Shown: positions 16,547 through 24,322, numbered from the stretch's first letter. The stretch: DNA of 43,278 nt from an uncultured Acetatifactor sp. (GCA_910587555.1 CAJULV010000016.1:31014-74291); one strand, 5' to 3'. Numbers and translations are program-made. Notes: generated by a model not told the origin, from the letters alone.

Positions 16547-16609
16547 TCGAAAAGTTCTTGTAAAACAGACCCTTATCTGACAAATTCTTAAGTCCAACCC
16601 CTTTATAAT
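16544..16609 (+). promoter_or_regulatory. spoIIGA-sigE promoter with Spo0A-like boxes
   Basis: TTGTCGAA at 16544-16551 matches the known Spo0A box (TGNCGAA core) exactly. A second, inverted, weaker copy (CTGACAAA, 16577-16584) lies where a -35 would be. A perfect TATAAT is at 16604-16609. The spacing from the TGAC-like -35 to the -10 is about 21-22 nt, not 17. The Bacillus subtilis spoIIG promoter is known for the same unusual spacing and for Spo0A sites over the -35. The parallel is my inference. Confidence 0.6.
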
Positions 16610-16631
16610 GATTATGAAAAGGATGAAGCCA

Positions 16632-17522
16632 ATGCATTATGAATTGTATGTAGACAGTCTGTTCTTTCTCAACTTCATTATGAACCTGTATCTGCTGATG
16701 CTGGTGGATAAGACGGCCTACGGCAGAGCGGGAAAGGGCAGACTGCTGGCCGGCGCGGCGGTGGGAGCGGCATGCTTTGTGCTTCCGTTCCTTCTGAGGG
16801 GTCCGGCGGTGCTGAAGATTTTGCTGGGAATGGGAACCGGGTCTGCAGGAATGCTCTGTATTGCGTTCCCTGTGAAGAGCCTGAGAATGTTTCTGAAGCT
16901 TCTGGAAAGACTGGTTCTGTATTCCTTTGGTCTGGGGGGCGCCATGCTTTTTCTGATCAGGTGTCTGCCGGGGCTGAGAAGGTATCTGACAGGTGTGTCG
17001 GGAATTCTGGGGATGGGAGGCCTTTTTTTTCTTTTGTTCGGGCGCTTTCGAGACGGACGGAACCCGGAAAACAGCCTGTGCAGGGCAGTTTTGTCCCGGG
17101 AGGGAAAGCGGGCGGAGGCGGCGGCCCTGATTGATTCGGGGAACAGCCTTACGGAGCCTGTCAGCGGAAAACCGGTGTGCATAGTGGACAGAACGCTTTT
17201 TGACAGGCTCTGGGATAAGAGTCCGGATGCGTTCCGCGCCATTCCCTATCACAGTATCGGGAAGAGAAGGGGCATTATGCCGGGATTCCTGCTGCCCGGG
17301 CTGCAGCTGGAAATAGAAGGCATGACATATGTATTTAATGATGTGTATGTTGCCGTCAGCGAGGAAGCAATCTCGGAGACAGGCAGTATCGGCGCGGAAT
17401 CCGTGAATATGATAATTAACCCCGGACTCTTTGCCAAGAGCGTAGCGGGAGGCCGTAAAAAACGGCAGAATGAGAGGCAAAATGATTCTGAAAGTAATGA
17501 TACCGGGCAAGATTCAGTTTAA
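16632..17522 (+). CDS. spoIIGA: Sporulation sigma-E processing peptidase SpoIIGA
   Basis: SpoIIGA is the membrane-bound aspartic-type protease that cleaves pro-sigma-E in the mother cell after a signal from SpoIIR. The N-terminal half (from MHYELYVDSLFFLNFIMN) has five hydrophobic segments. The C-terminal domain carries the protease motif AALIDSGNSL with D168-S-G. The length of 296 fits the family (~300). The frame is open to 16608, but ATG 16632 gives the family N-terminus and has AAAAGGA 8 nt upstream. It overlaps sigE by 41 nt, so protease and substrate are probably translationally coupled. Confidence 0.94.
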   Translation: MHYELYVDSLFFLNFIMNLYLLMLVDKTAYGRAGKGRLLAGAAVGAACFVLPFLLRGPAVLKILLGMGTGSAGMLCIAFPVKSLRMFLKLLERLVLYSFGLGGAMLFLIRCLPGLRRYLTGVSGILGMGGLFFLLFGRFRDGRNPENSLCRAVLSREGKRAEAAALIDSGNSLTEPVSGKPVCIVDRTLFDRLWDKSPDAFRAIPYHSIGKRRGIMPGFLLPGLQLEIEGMTYVFNDVYVAVSEEAISETGSIGAESVNMIINPGLFAKSVAGGRKKRQNERQNDSESNDTGQDSV

Positions 17523-18219
17523 AATGATTCGCAGGGAGCGCCTGCTTCTGCGGAAAAAGGGAGAAATCCATTACATAGGCGGCGCCGAAGTGCTGCCCCC
17601 GCCGCTGGAGGTAGATAAGGAAAGCCAGGTGATAGGAGACCTGGGTACGGAATATGACGATGAGGCGAAGGCCATCTTGATTGAGCATAATCTCCGTCTG
17701 GTGGTGTATATAGCCAAAAAGTTTGACAATACGGGCGTGGGGGTGGAGGATTTGATTTCCATCGGAACCATCGGGCTGATCAAGTCGATCAATACCTTCA
17801 AACCGGACAAAAATATCAAATTGGCTACCTATGCTTCCAGATGTATAGAAAATGAAATCCTGATGTATCTGCGCAGGAATAATAAGACCAGGCTGGAGGT
17901 TTCCATCGACGAGCCGCTGAACGTGGACTGGGACGGGAATGAACTACTGCTGTCCGACATTTTGGGCACGGACGAGGATGTAATCTACCGGGACATTGAG
18001 AACGAGGTGGAGCGCAAGGTGCTGCTCGGCGCCATCAGCAAGCTGTCCGAGCGGGAGAAGAAGATTATCAACCTGCGCTTCGGCCTTGGGACAAAGGACG
18101 GGCAGGAGATGACCCAGAAGGAAGTGGCGTCTCTTCTGGGAATTTCCCAGTCCTATATCTCCCGCCTGGAGAAAAAAATCATGCGCCAGCTGAAAAAAGA
18201 GATGAGCAGTCATATTTAG
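17482..18219 (+). CDS. sigE: Sporulation sigma factor SigE (pro-form)
   Basis: Mother-cell sigma factor of the sigma-70 family. Region 2 reads NLRLVVYIAKKFDNTG, then IGTIGLIKSINTF and YASRCIENEILMYLRR. The C-terminal region 4 helix-turn-helix is EVASLLGISQSYISRLEKKI. The N-terminal pro-peptide precedes the conserved HYIGGAEVLPPPL. By comparison with B. subtilis, cleavage would fall near His30-Tyr31. Starts at ATG 17482 (245 residues, GAGAGG just upstream) or ATG 17497 are both possible. The gene begins inside spoIIGA and is followed by a structured intergenic stretch. Confidence 0.95.
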   Translation: MILKVMIPGKIQFKMIRRERLLLRKKGEIHYIGGAEVLPPPLEVDKESQVIGDLGTEYDDEAKAILIEHNLRLVVYIAKKFDNTGVGVEDLISIGTIGLIKSINTFKPDKNIKLATYASRCIENEILMYLRRNNKTRLEVSIDEPLNVDWDGNELLLSDILGTDEDVIYRDIENEVERKVLLGAISKLSEREKKIINLRFGLGTKDGQEMTQKEVASLLGISQSYISRLEKKIMRQLKKEMSSHI

Positions 18220-18257
18220 GCTATGCAATCTGGTAAAAATAGGATATAATATTAACC

Positions 18258-18382
18258 AGAGAACCTGTTCCCTGTTTCCGGGGGACAGGTCTCTGCCCGC
18301 GGCCTGCCGTAAATCCGTCAAACAGTCGGCTAACGGACTTCTGCCGCGGAACGGAATGCAATTTAGAACCCGGCAGTCCGGG
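18258..18382 (+). other. Structured leader between sigE and the 98-aa protein gene
   Basis: Three stems follow each other. 18258-18272 pairs with 18280-18294 (one bulge, one G-T). CCGCGGC 18297-18303 pairs with GCCGCGG 18343-18349, with an inner stem 18311-18318/18333-18340. CCCGG 18369-18373 pairs with CCGGG 18378-18382. CCCGGGGG just before the next start could compete with the third stem and hide the ribosome site. TATAAT lies at 18245-18250 but with no good -35. No known riboswitch was recognised. Confidence 0.45.
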
Positions 18383-18405
18383 AAAATCTGACCCGGGGGA
18401 TTCAT

Positions 18406-18702
18406 ATGATACAAAGAGAAGATATATTGTCGATAGAATTTTTGAAGAAGACGGAATTTACAGGTTGCCATCAGGGAATGCGCTATCGTCTGGAGGGCGT
18501 ATCCGGTGATGGGGGAGAAAAGAAACTGCGCTGTACGGTGTGGCCGGAGCCGTTTAATTTTTGTAAGACATCAGAAGAAGAAAAAGAGAAGTCGGAATTT
18601 GAATTTGGAGAAAGCGGCATAACGGAAGCGATTGCATGGATGAATAACAGACTCTCCGAAGAGAGAGACAGATGGGAACATGCAGGGGAAAACTGGAATT
18701 GA
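18406..18702 (+). CDS. Hypothetical protein (98 aa)
   Basis: A 98-residue acidic soluble protein with no signal peptide or membrane segment. It begins MIQREDILSIEFLKKTEFTG, has a central part with isolated Cys (LRCTVWPEPFNFCKT), then a Glu/Lys/Ser-rich segment, and ends in a helical region ITEAIAWMNNRLSEERDRW. I do not recognise a family. GGGGGA at 18395-18400 supports the ATG. Codon use looks like that of its neighbours. Its position after sigE suggests, but does not show, a sporulation link. It could also be controlled separately through the structured leader. Confidence 0.75.
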   Translation: MIQREDILSIEFLKKTEFTGCHQGMRYRLEGVSGDGGEKKLRCTVWPEPFNFCKTSEEEKEKSEFEFGESGITEAIAWMNNRLSEERDRWEHAGENWN

Positions 18703-18704
18703 TT

Positions 18705-18820
18705 CCCGCGGGCAATGAGCCAAGCGGATGCGTCAGCATCCATTTGGCGAATGCCGCGAGGGTCACATACCCCGCTGCTTGCAGCGTTACAAGCTTGATG
18801 CCCCGTTGCTTGCAGCGGGG
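18705..18820. repeat. Intergenic palindromic repeat cluster
   Basis: A long nested stem-loop spans 18705-18762: CCCGCGGGCA against TGCCGCGAGGG, then GCCAA/TTGGC, then GGATGC/GCATCC around GTCA. Two related palindromes follow: CGCTGCTTGCAGCG (18773-18786) and the hairpin CCCCGTTGCTTGCAGCGGGG (18801-18820). The last is followed by TTGTT and could terminate transcription. The dense symmetry resembles a REP/MITE-type dispersed element, which cannot be tested inside one window. The rest of the 230-nt gap to the VanZ gene shows no gene. Confidence 0.6.
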
Positions 18821-18932
18821 TTGTTGACTTGATTGTGTGACGGAGCGGGATTTCGGCAGTAAGCCCGACGGCTGCGTTCACGGACATACCGGATTGCAAT
18901 GAAACTCCCGTAGATTTCTGCGGAGACAGCAT

Positions 18933-19454
18933 ATGTTAAAATATATATATCAGGATTTATTATCCGTAGTGAGGTTCCTGCCCGGTGCCGTGGCGATGGG
19001 GGCGATAGTTTCCGCCGCTGTTTTTTTGGCTGCCGATAAAATGCGCAGGGGAAAAAGGCGGGCACTCATGCTGCCCATGATACTGTTCTGGATTTACCTT
19101 TCTGTGATGTTGATTATCACCTTTTTTTCCAGGGAAAGCGGAGTCCGTCAGGGGATGGATCTGGAACTGTTTTCTACATGGGGGATTAATGAAAGGAACA
19201 ATGCATATGTGGTGGAAAACGTGCTTTTATTTATTCCTTACGGTTTCTTAAGTCCCTGGGCGTTTAAAAGGCTGAGGGGCATTTTCCGCTGCGGAGCTGT
19301 GGGTTTCCTGACCAGCCTGGGAATAGAGTTTCTGCAGCTGGCAACGCGGCGGGGCTATTTTCAGATAGACGATATTCTGACCAACACATTGGGAACCATA
19401 ATCGGATATCTGCTTTTCCTCATCTGCTTCCCGGGGGCGCAGAGGAAAAGGTGA
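18933..19454 (+). CDS. VanZ-like membrane protein
   Basis: A 173-residue protein with four to five hydrophobic segments. The VanZ-family hallmarks are ENVLLFIPYGFL near residue 90 and the C-terminal IEFLQLATRRGYFQIDDILTNTLG followed by a last membrane helix. VanZ gives low-level teicoplanin resistance in some enterococci, but most VanZ-like proteins have no proven role. No van genes are nearby. GCGGAGA lies just before the start. It converges on sigG with a 54-nt gap. Confidence 0.85.
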   Translation: MLKYIYQDLLSVVRFLPGAVAMGAIVSAAVFLAADKMRRGKRRALMLPMILFWIYLSVMLIITFFSRESGVRQGMDLELFSTWGINERNNAYVVENVLLFIPYGFLSPWAFKRLRGIFRCGAVGFLTSLGIEFLQLATRRGYFQIDDILTNTLGTIIGYLLFLICFPGAQRKR

Positions 19455-19478
19455 AGGCGGGCACCCGTTTCTGCCGGG

Positions 19479-19515
19479 CCGGGAAACCCGGACGGCTTGG
19501 AGGGACCGCTAAGCG
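19479..19515. terminator. Small palindromes between convergent VanZ-like gene and sigG
   Basis: CCGGGAAACCCGG (19479-19491) and CCGCTAAGCGG (19505-19515) are short symmetric hairpins in the convergent gap. The second includes the sigG stop. No T tract is present, so a role as a two-way terminator is only possible. Confidence 0.35.
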
Positions 19516-20288
19516 GACAGATAGGTACGCATGGCGCGCAGCGCGTTTTTTTCCAGGCGTGATACCTGTGCCTGGGAGATACCGATGGATTCCGCCACTT
19601 CCATCTGGGTTTTCCCCTCAAAGAAACGCAGGGAAATGATCTCATGCTCCCGGGGGTTCAGGCGCTTCATGGCTTCGCTGAGAGAGAGGTGTTCTACCCA
19701 GGTTTCTTCCTTATTTTTCTTGTCGCTGATCTGGTCCATGACATAGAGGGTGTCTCCGCCGTCTGTGACAATGGGTTCATAGAGGCTCATGGGATTCTGG
19801 ATGGCATCCAGGGCATAGGCGATGTCTTCCTTGGAGACGCCGATTTCGGTGGCGATTTCTTCCATGGAAGGCTCTTTCAGGTTCTTTCTGGTGAGGCTGT
19901 CTCGGGCATAGATTGCCTTATAGGCGGTGTCCTTCAGGGAACGGGAGACACGCAGGCTGCTGTTGTCCCGCAGGAACCTTCGGATTTCTCCGATAATCAT
20001 CGGAACCGCGTAGGTGGAAAATTTTACATTCAGCGAAGTGTCAAAATTGTCTATGGCTTTGATGAGTCCGATGCAGCCAATCTGAAACAGATCGTCCACA
20101 TTTTCGTTGCTGGAAGCAAAGCGTTTGATAACGCTTAAAACCAGACGCAGGTTTCCCTCGATATAAGCTTCCCTGGCCTTTTCATCGCCGGCTTCTATCT
20201 GCCGGAACAGAGCTTCCTTTTCCTCGGCCTTCAAAAGCGGAAGCTTTGATGTATTTACGCCGCATATTTCAACTTTACCCTGTGTCAT
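19509..20288 (-). CDS. sigG: Sporulation sigma factor SigG
   Basis: Late forespore sigma factor, 259 residues, normal length. The N-terminal VEICGVNTSKLPLLK is typical of sigma-G. Region 2 reads GNLRLVLSVIKRFASSNENVDDL and then FQIGCIGLIKAIDNFD. Region 3 contains LKEPSMEEIATEIGVS. Region 4 ends ESIGISQAQVSRLEKNALR. In bacilli sigG lies directly after sigE on the same strand. Here it is about 1.3 kb away and inverted, with a hypothetical gene, a repeat and a VanZ-like gene between. GAGGAAG precedes the ATG. TATAAT on the minus strand (20324-20329) lies upstream, but I could not identify a sigma-F type promoter. Confidence 0.95.
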   Translation of the reverse strand: MTQGKVEICGVNTSKLPLLKAEEKEALFRQIEAGDEKAREAYIEGNLRLVLSVIKRFASSNENVDDLFQIGCIGLIKAIDNFDTSLNVKFSTYAVPMIIGEIRRFLRDNSSLRVSRSLKDTAYKAIYARDSLTRKNLKEPSMEEIATEIGVSKEDIAYALDAIQNPMSLYEPIVTDGGDTLYVMDQISDKKNKEETWVEHLSLSEAMKRLNPREHEIISLRFFEGKTQMEVAESIGISQAQVSRLEKNALRAMRTYLSA

Positions 20289-20438
20289 ATCTTCCTCATT
20301 TCCGCACGGATTCCGCGCTTTGGATTATAGTGGTAGTATGTGCCTGAAGTCGAAAAATATTCAGATTATTTTTGGTCTCATTTTTCGGAAAACAGCATAT
20401 TTCTAATAACAAGCGAAGAGATTGGGAGATTTTTTTAG

Positions 20439-20672
20439 ATGCTTTTTTCCGAATTCAAAAATAAAGACGTGATTAATATGAAGGATTGCAGGAAACTGGG
20501 GAGAGTGTGCGACCTGGAGTTCGACCCCTGCAGCGGCTGTATCTGCAAGATTATGGTGCCCGGGTGCAACCGGTTCCTGGGTTTTCTGAACTGTGAGCCG
20601 AATATCGTGATTCCGTTTAAAAATATCAGGCAGATCGGACCGGACATTATTCTCGTTGACATTCACTGCTGA
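20439..20672 (+). CDS. YlmC/YmxH family PRC-barrel sporulation protein
   Basis: A 77-residue protein with one PRC-barrel-like fold: MLFSEFKNKDVINMKDCRKLGRV, then DLEFDPCSG and a terminal VIPFKNIRQIGPDIILVDI. It matches the small YlmC/YmxH family, often found in spore-formers and of unknown molecular function. Several Cys are present (near 17, 24, 31, 34, 36). GGGAG lies 10 nt before the ATG. It is divergent from sigG across a 150-nt gap that may hold promoters for both. Confidence 0.85.
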   Translation: MLFSEFKNKDVINMKDCRKLGRVCDLEFDPCSGCICKIMVPGCNRFLGFLNCEPNIVIPFKNIRQIGPDIILVDIHC

Positions 20673-20758
20673 ATATGGTACGTTAGAAAAGATATGAAAA
20701 ACCATTAAGAGATACCGCACTGTACAGGCAGGTGTGCAGGGAAAAAGGAGGCAGACCC

Positions 20759-21208
20759 ATGAAATGTCCTTTTTGCAGTCATGAGAATACCAGGGTGATA
20801 GATTCCAGGCCTACGGAGGATGACAATTCCATCCGCCGCAGGCGGGCCTGTGATGAATGCGGAAAGCGCTTTACCACATATGAGAAAATCGAGAGTATCC
20901 CGCTGATTATCATTAAGAAAGACGACAACAGGGAAGTCTATGACCGCTCCAAGGTGGAAGGCGGGCTGTTCCGCGCCTGCCATAAGCGCCCGGTGAGCGC
21001 CCAGCAGGTCACCATGCTGGTGGACGAGGTGGAGAACGAGATATTCAGCCGGGAGGAGAAGGAGATTTCCAGCAGGATGATCGGGGAAATCCTCATGAAT
21101 AAGCTGAAAGATCTGGACGCGGTGGCATATGTGCGCTTTGCTTCGGTTTATCGAGAATTTAAAGATGTAAATACATTTATGGATGAGTTGAAAAAGCTGC
21201 TGGAGTGA
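20759..21208 (+). CDS. nrdR: Transcriptional repressor NrdR
   Basis: NrdR senses dATP/ATP and represses ribonucleotide reductase genes by binding NrdR boxes. The 149-residue protein has the N-terminal zinc ribbon C3-P-F-C6 and C31-D-E-C34, the basic stretch IRRRRACDECGKRFTTYE, and an ATP-cone domain after it. The open frame reaches 20732, but ATG 20759 gives the family N-terminus MKCPFC and follows AAAAAGGAGG. No nrd genes are in the window, so targets lie elsewhere. A terminator follows. Confidence 0.96.
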   Translation: MKCPFCSHENTRVIDSRPTEDDNSIRRRRACDECGKRFTTYEKIESIPLIIIKKDDNREVYDRSKVEGGLFRACHKRPVSAQQVTMLVDEVENEIFSREEKEISSRMIGEILMNKLKDLDAVAYVRFASVYREFKDVNTFMDELKKLLE

Positions 21209-21290
21209 GGCAGGTTTTATTTTCCGCACGAGAAAACAGGGTTCAGGAGGACAGAAGGCCGGGCATATACGGGCAGCCTTTCGGATGTGT

Positions 21291-21340
21291 AAAAGCCAAT
21301 AAATCGGTGGTATATTGCGCCGGATTTATTGGCTGTTTTG
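21291..21340 (+). terminator. Terminator after nrdR
   Basis: AGCCAATAAATC (21294-21305) and GATTTATTGGCT (21323-21334) form a perfect 12-bp stem. It is flanked by AAA upstream and GTTTTG downstream, so it can work in both directions. On the minus strand it lies downstream of the flippase gene ending at 21436. Confidence 0.85.
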
Positions 21341-21435
21341 TGTGTGGCGTAATGATTACCGTACGGATTTGACAGAAGTGCGGTATGAACCGGCCCAGGA
21401 CAGACAGGCTTGCGGGGGCGGGATGTTGAGGCGGC

Positions 21436-22767
21436 TCAGGATTTTTGCATTTCTTTCATTAAAAAGCGGTAGAGGCAGCCCAGGTAAAGCACCCCAAGGG
21501 TGAGCTGGCTGGCCAGAAGGCCCCATAGGTAGCCTGTGATGCCGTAGCGGGGCACGGCCAGAAATACGAAGCCCAGGCGGAGGAGGAGGCAGACCACATT
21601 CATGACGAAGATGTGGCCCGCCAGGCCCAGTCCCTGGAGGATGCTGGACAGGGTGGTGTCCAGATAAAGGAAGGGACAGATGAATCCCAGGGTGCGGATG
21701 AAGTATCCCGCCAGGGGGCTGCCGAAGAGGGCGGTTCCGGCCCACTTTCCCAGGAGGACAAAGACGCCCATGCAGCAGATACCCATGAGCCCGCAGTATT
21801 TTACCGTGCGCAGGGTTGTTTTGCGGACGGTGTCCATGTTGCCCAGGGCGTAATTCTCCGAGATGATGGGGAGCAGGAGTACGGCTACGGAACTGGTGAG
21901 GGCGTTCGGAAAGAAGATAAAGGGCATGGCCATGCCGGTGAGGACGCCGTAGACGCTTAAGGAGGTCACATTGTCGTAGCCGTAGGCTTTCAGCCGGGCC
22001 GGAATGGACACGGACTCTATACTCTGCAGGAGGTTCAAAACAATACGGTTAGCCGTCAGGGGCAGCGCCATGGCCAGGAGCTTTCCGCAGAGAGACCTTA
22101 TGGAGGAGGGCCGGCAGCAGGAGCTGTTTTTTCCCTCTGCCCTGACGGCTGCAGCGGTCATCAGCATGGAAAAGAATTCCCCCGTGGTAAGGCCCAGTAC
22201 GGCCACGCTGATGGAGGGTGCCTTCCCCATCGACAGCACATAACCGGATACGATGTATACGCATCCCACACGGGTGATTTGCTCCAGGAGCTGGGCGCCG
22301 GCGGGTATTCCTGCTTTTTTTATACCATAAAAATAGCCGTTGATGCAGGAATGCACAGCGGATAAGGGCACGGAAAAGGACAGGATGCGCAGCATGGAGG
22401 CAGTGCGCGGTTCCTGCAGAAGATGAAGGGCTATGGGCTCCGCGGAAAAGAAGAGTACTGCATTGCAGAGGAGGGAAAGGGGCAGGGAGATGCCAAGTCC
22501 CATCCAGAGAGGCGCCAGAGCAGGGCTTTTCCGGGTGGCTGCCTGCTCCGCCACAAGCTTGGAGATGGCAGTCTGGTATCCCGCTGCGGTCAGGGAGAAG
22601 GACAGGGAGAGAACCGGGCTTAGAAGCTGGTAGATTCCCATGCCTTCTTCGCCGAACAGGCGGGAGAGATAGATGCGGTATAAAAAGCCGATGAGCCTGG
22701 TGAGGATGCCGGCGGCGGTGAGGATAAAGGTGCCCACAATCAGGGGATGCTGCTGTTTTGTTTTCAT
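21436..22767 (-). CDS. SpoVB-type polysaccharide/lipid flippase (MOP superfamily)
   Basis: A 443-residue polytopic protein with 12-14 hydrophobic helices. The N-terminus LTRLIGFLYRIYLSRLFGEEGMGIYQLL is characteristic of the SpoVB/MurJ-like polysaccharide transporters, and INGYFYGIKKAGIPAGAQLLEQI is a second conserved block. In spore-formers SpoVB is needed for spore cortex, probably by flipping a lipid-linked precursor. Several paralogues exist, so SpoVB itself is not certain. No clear ribosome site precedes the ATG at 22767: the upstream sequence is GGTCTCC. It lies alone on the minus strand, divergent from the iscS promoter. Confidence 0.85.
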   Translation of the reverse strand: MKTKQQHPLIVGTFILTAAGILTRLIGFLYRIYLSRLFGEEGMGIYQLLSPVLSLSFSLTAAGYQTAISKLVAEQAATRKSPALAPLWMGLGISLPLSLLCNAVLFFSAEPIALHLLQEPRTASMLRILSFSVPLSAVHSCINGYFYGIKKAGIPAGAQLLEQITRVGCVYIVSGYVLSMGKAPSISVAVLGLTTGEFFSMLMTAAAVRAEGKNSSCCRPSSIRSLCGKLLAMALPLTANRIVLNLLQSIESVSIPARLKAYGYDNVTSLSVYGVLTGMAMPFIFFPNALTSSVAVLLLPIISENYALGNMDTVRKTTLRTVKYCGLMGICCMGVFVLLGKWAGTALFGSPLAGYFIRTLGFICPFLYLDTTLSSILQGLGLAGHIFVMNVVCLLLRLGFVFLAVPRYGITGYLWGLLASQLTLGVLYLGCLYRFLMKEMQKS

Positions 22768-22814
22768 ATATCAGGGAGACCTTTGTTTTTCCCTATTATA
22801 TTCTTTGGGGAAGG

Positions 22815-22843
22815 TTGACAGAACTATTTGCGGATGATATACT
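22815..22843 (+). promoter_or_regulatory. Strong sigma-A promoter upstream of iscS
   Basis: TTGACA (22815-22820), a 17-nt spacer and TATACT (22838-22843). The start site would be near 22850, giving a leader of ~235 nt before the cysteine desulfurase. CCTAGTTATAAGG at 22856-22868 is an imperfect palindrome in the initial transcribed region and may be an operator, possibly for an Rrf2-type regulator (speculative). Confidence 0.8.
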
Positions 22844-22849
22844 TTTGAG

Positions 22850-23083
22850 AAATTCCTAGTTATAAGGTATGGATTGGCGGCCGTAAGGCGCGCCGCGTGT
22901 GCAGGCAACAGAACGCTGCAAAGCTGCCGGAATCCGGTATGCTGCCGGATGGCATACTGCACAATCCGGACACCGCACCGAGAGGAAACCCGGGGCGGTG
23001 TGCCGTTTGCCCGTGGAATGCAAAATCGCCGTTTTCAGAACGCCGGTTGATATATTAGGAAGGGGTTGAAAGGAGAGCATACA
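22850..23083 (+). other. Long structured leader of iscS (no gene seen)
   Basis: This ~235-nt stretch holds several possible stems. One is GCGGC/GCCGC near 22874-22894. Another is GTATGC/GCATAC around a 9-nt loop (22937-22957). A third is ACACCGC/GCGGTGT near 22969-23000. A 40-codon frame starts at the ATG inside the second stem and ends at TAG near 23060, with no good ribosome site. I recognise no riboswitch class. The ribosome site of iscS is at the very end of the leader. Confidence 0.5.
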
Positions 23084-24259
23084 ATGATATATTTGGATAA
23101 CGCAGCGACTACAAAGACCGCGCCGGAGGTGGTAGAGTCCATGCTCCCGTATTTCGGGGAAGCCTACGGCAATCCCAGCGCCATATACGCCCTTGGAGCT
23201 GCCGGAAAAAAGGCCGTAAATGAAGCCAGGAGGGCCATAGCATCGGTGATCAATGCCAGGCAGGAGGAAATTTACTTTACGGCAGGGGGAACGGAGGCGG
23301 ACAACTGGGCTTTGAAGGCCGTGGCAGAGAGCTGTCAGGAGAAGGGCAGGCATATTATCACCACAAAGATAGAACACCATGCCGTCCTCCATACCTGCCG
23401 GTATCTTGAGAAAAAAGGCTTTGAGGTGACTTATCTGGATGTGGACAGGGACGGGCTGGTAGATGTGGAGGAACTGAGGGCCGCAATCCGGCCGGACACG
23501 ATTCTGATCAGCGTTATTTTTGCCAACAATGAGATTGGCACCATAGAACCCGTCGGGGAGATCGGCGCCATTGCCAGGGAGAGAGGGATTCTGTTTCATA
23601 CGGATGCGGTCCAGGCCTTCGGACAGATTCCCATAGACGTGGAGGAGCTGAAGGTGGATATGCTGAGCGCCAGTGCCCACAAGCTGAACGGACCCAAGGG
23701 CGTGGGCATGCTGTACATCCGCACGGGGCTGAAGCTTCGTTCTTTTATCCACGGCGGGGCGCAGGAGAGGAACAGAAGAGCCGGTACGGAGAACGTGCCG
23801 GGTATCGTTGGCTTTGGGTCCGCTGCCGAGCGGGCGGCCAGGCTGATGGAGGAGAAGGGAAGAAAGGAAAGGGAACTGCGGGATTATCTGATACGGTGTA
23901 TTGAAACACAGGTTCCCTACTGCCGGTTAAACGGGCACAGACAGAAGCGGCTGCCGGGAAACGTGAATTTCTCCTTTCGATTTATAGAGGGGGAGTCCCT
24001 TCTGATTATGCTGGACATGAAGGGAATCTGCGCTTCCAGCGGTTCCGCCTGTACATCTGGCTCCCTGGATCCTTCCCATGTGCTGTTGGCAATCGGGCTG
24101 GCCCATGAGGAGGCACACGGTTCGCTGCGGATGAGCCTGTCGGAGGAGAACACGAAGGAGGAACTGGACCAGGTGACGGAAGCCCTGAAGGAAATTGTGG
24201 GCAGGCTCAGGGATATGTCGCCCTTGTATGAAGATTTTATGAAATCGCGGAAATCCTGA
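23084..24259 (+). CDS. iscS: Cysteine desulfurase (NifS/IscS family)
   Basis: A PLP enzyme that removes sulfur from cysteine and passes it as persulfide to Fe-S scaffolds. The protein has 391 residues. The N-terminal YLDNAATT is the family signature. The PLP lysine is K200 in SASAHKLNGPKG. The persulfide cysteine is C323 in SSGSACTSGSLDPSH, with the long loop of group I (NifS/IscS) enzymes. The open frame reaches TTG 23066, but ATG 23084 has AAAGGAG upstream. An IscU-like gene follows after 63 nt, as expected for a donor-scaffold pair. Confidence 0.95.
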   Translation: MIYLDNAATTKTAPEVVESMLPYFGEAYGNPSAIYALGAAGKKAVNEARRAIASVINARQEEIYFTAGGTEADNWALKAVAESCQEKGRHIITTKIEHHAVLHTCRYLEKKGFEVTYLDVDRDGLVDVEELRAAIRPDTILISVIFANNEIGTIEPVGEIGAIARERGILFHTDAVQAFGQIPIDVEELKVDMLSASAHKLNGPKGVGMLYIRTGLKLRSFIHGGAQERNRRAGTENVPGIVGFGSAAERAARLMEEKGRKERELRDYLIRCIETQVPYCRLNGHRQKRLPGNVNFSFRFIEGESLLIMLDMKGICASSGSACTSGSLDPSHVLLAIGLAHEEAHGSLRMSLSEENTKEELDQVTEALKEIVGRLRDMSPLYEDFMKSRKS

Positions 24260-24322
24260 AAAGATTTCTGCCCGGAAGAGGCGGGAATATTGAATAAGGA
24301 CGGTTTGGGAAAGGAAACAGGT

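Noticed and set aside
18933..19454. Glycopeptide resistance operon around the VanZ-like gene
   Set aside because: No vanA/H/X, regulator or ligase genes are present; VanZ-like proteins are common outside resistance operons.
20339..20355. Spo0A box upstream of sigG
   Set aside because: AAGTCGAA matches the consensus at only six of eight positions and sigG is expected to depend on sigma-F.
22850..23083. T-box or SAM-type riboswitch in the iscS leader (GGGGCGGTGTGCCG resembles a T-box antiterminator)
   Set aside because: The match to AGGGTGGTACCGCG is poor, no specifier loop is seen and no T-tract terminator follows.
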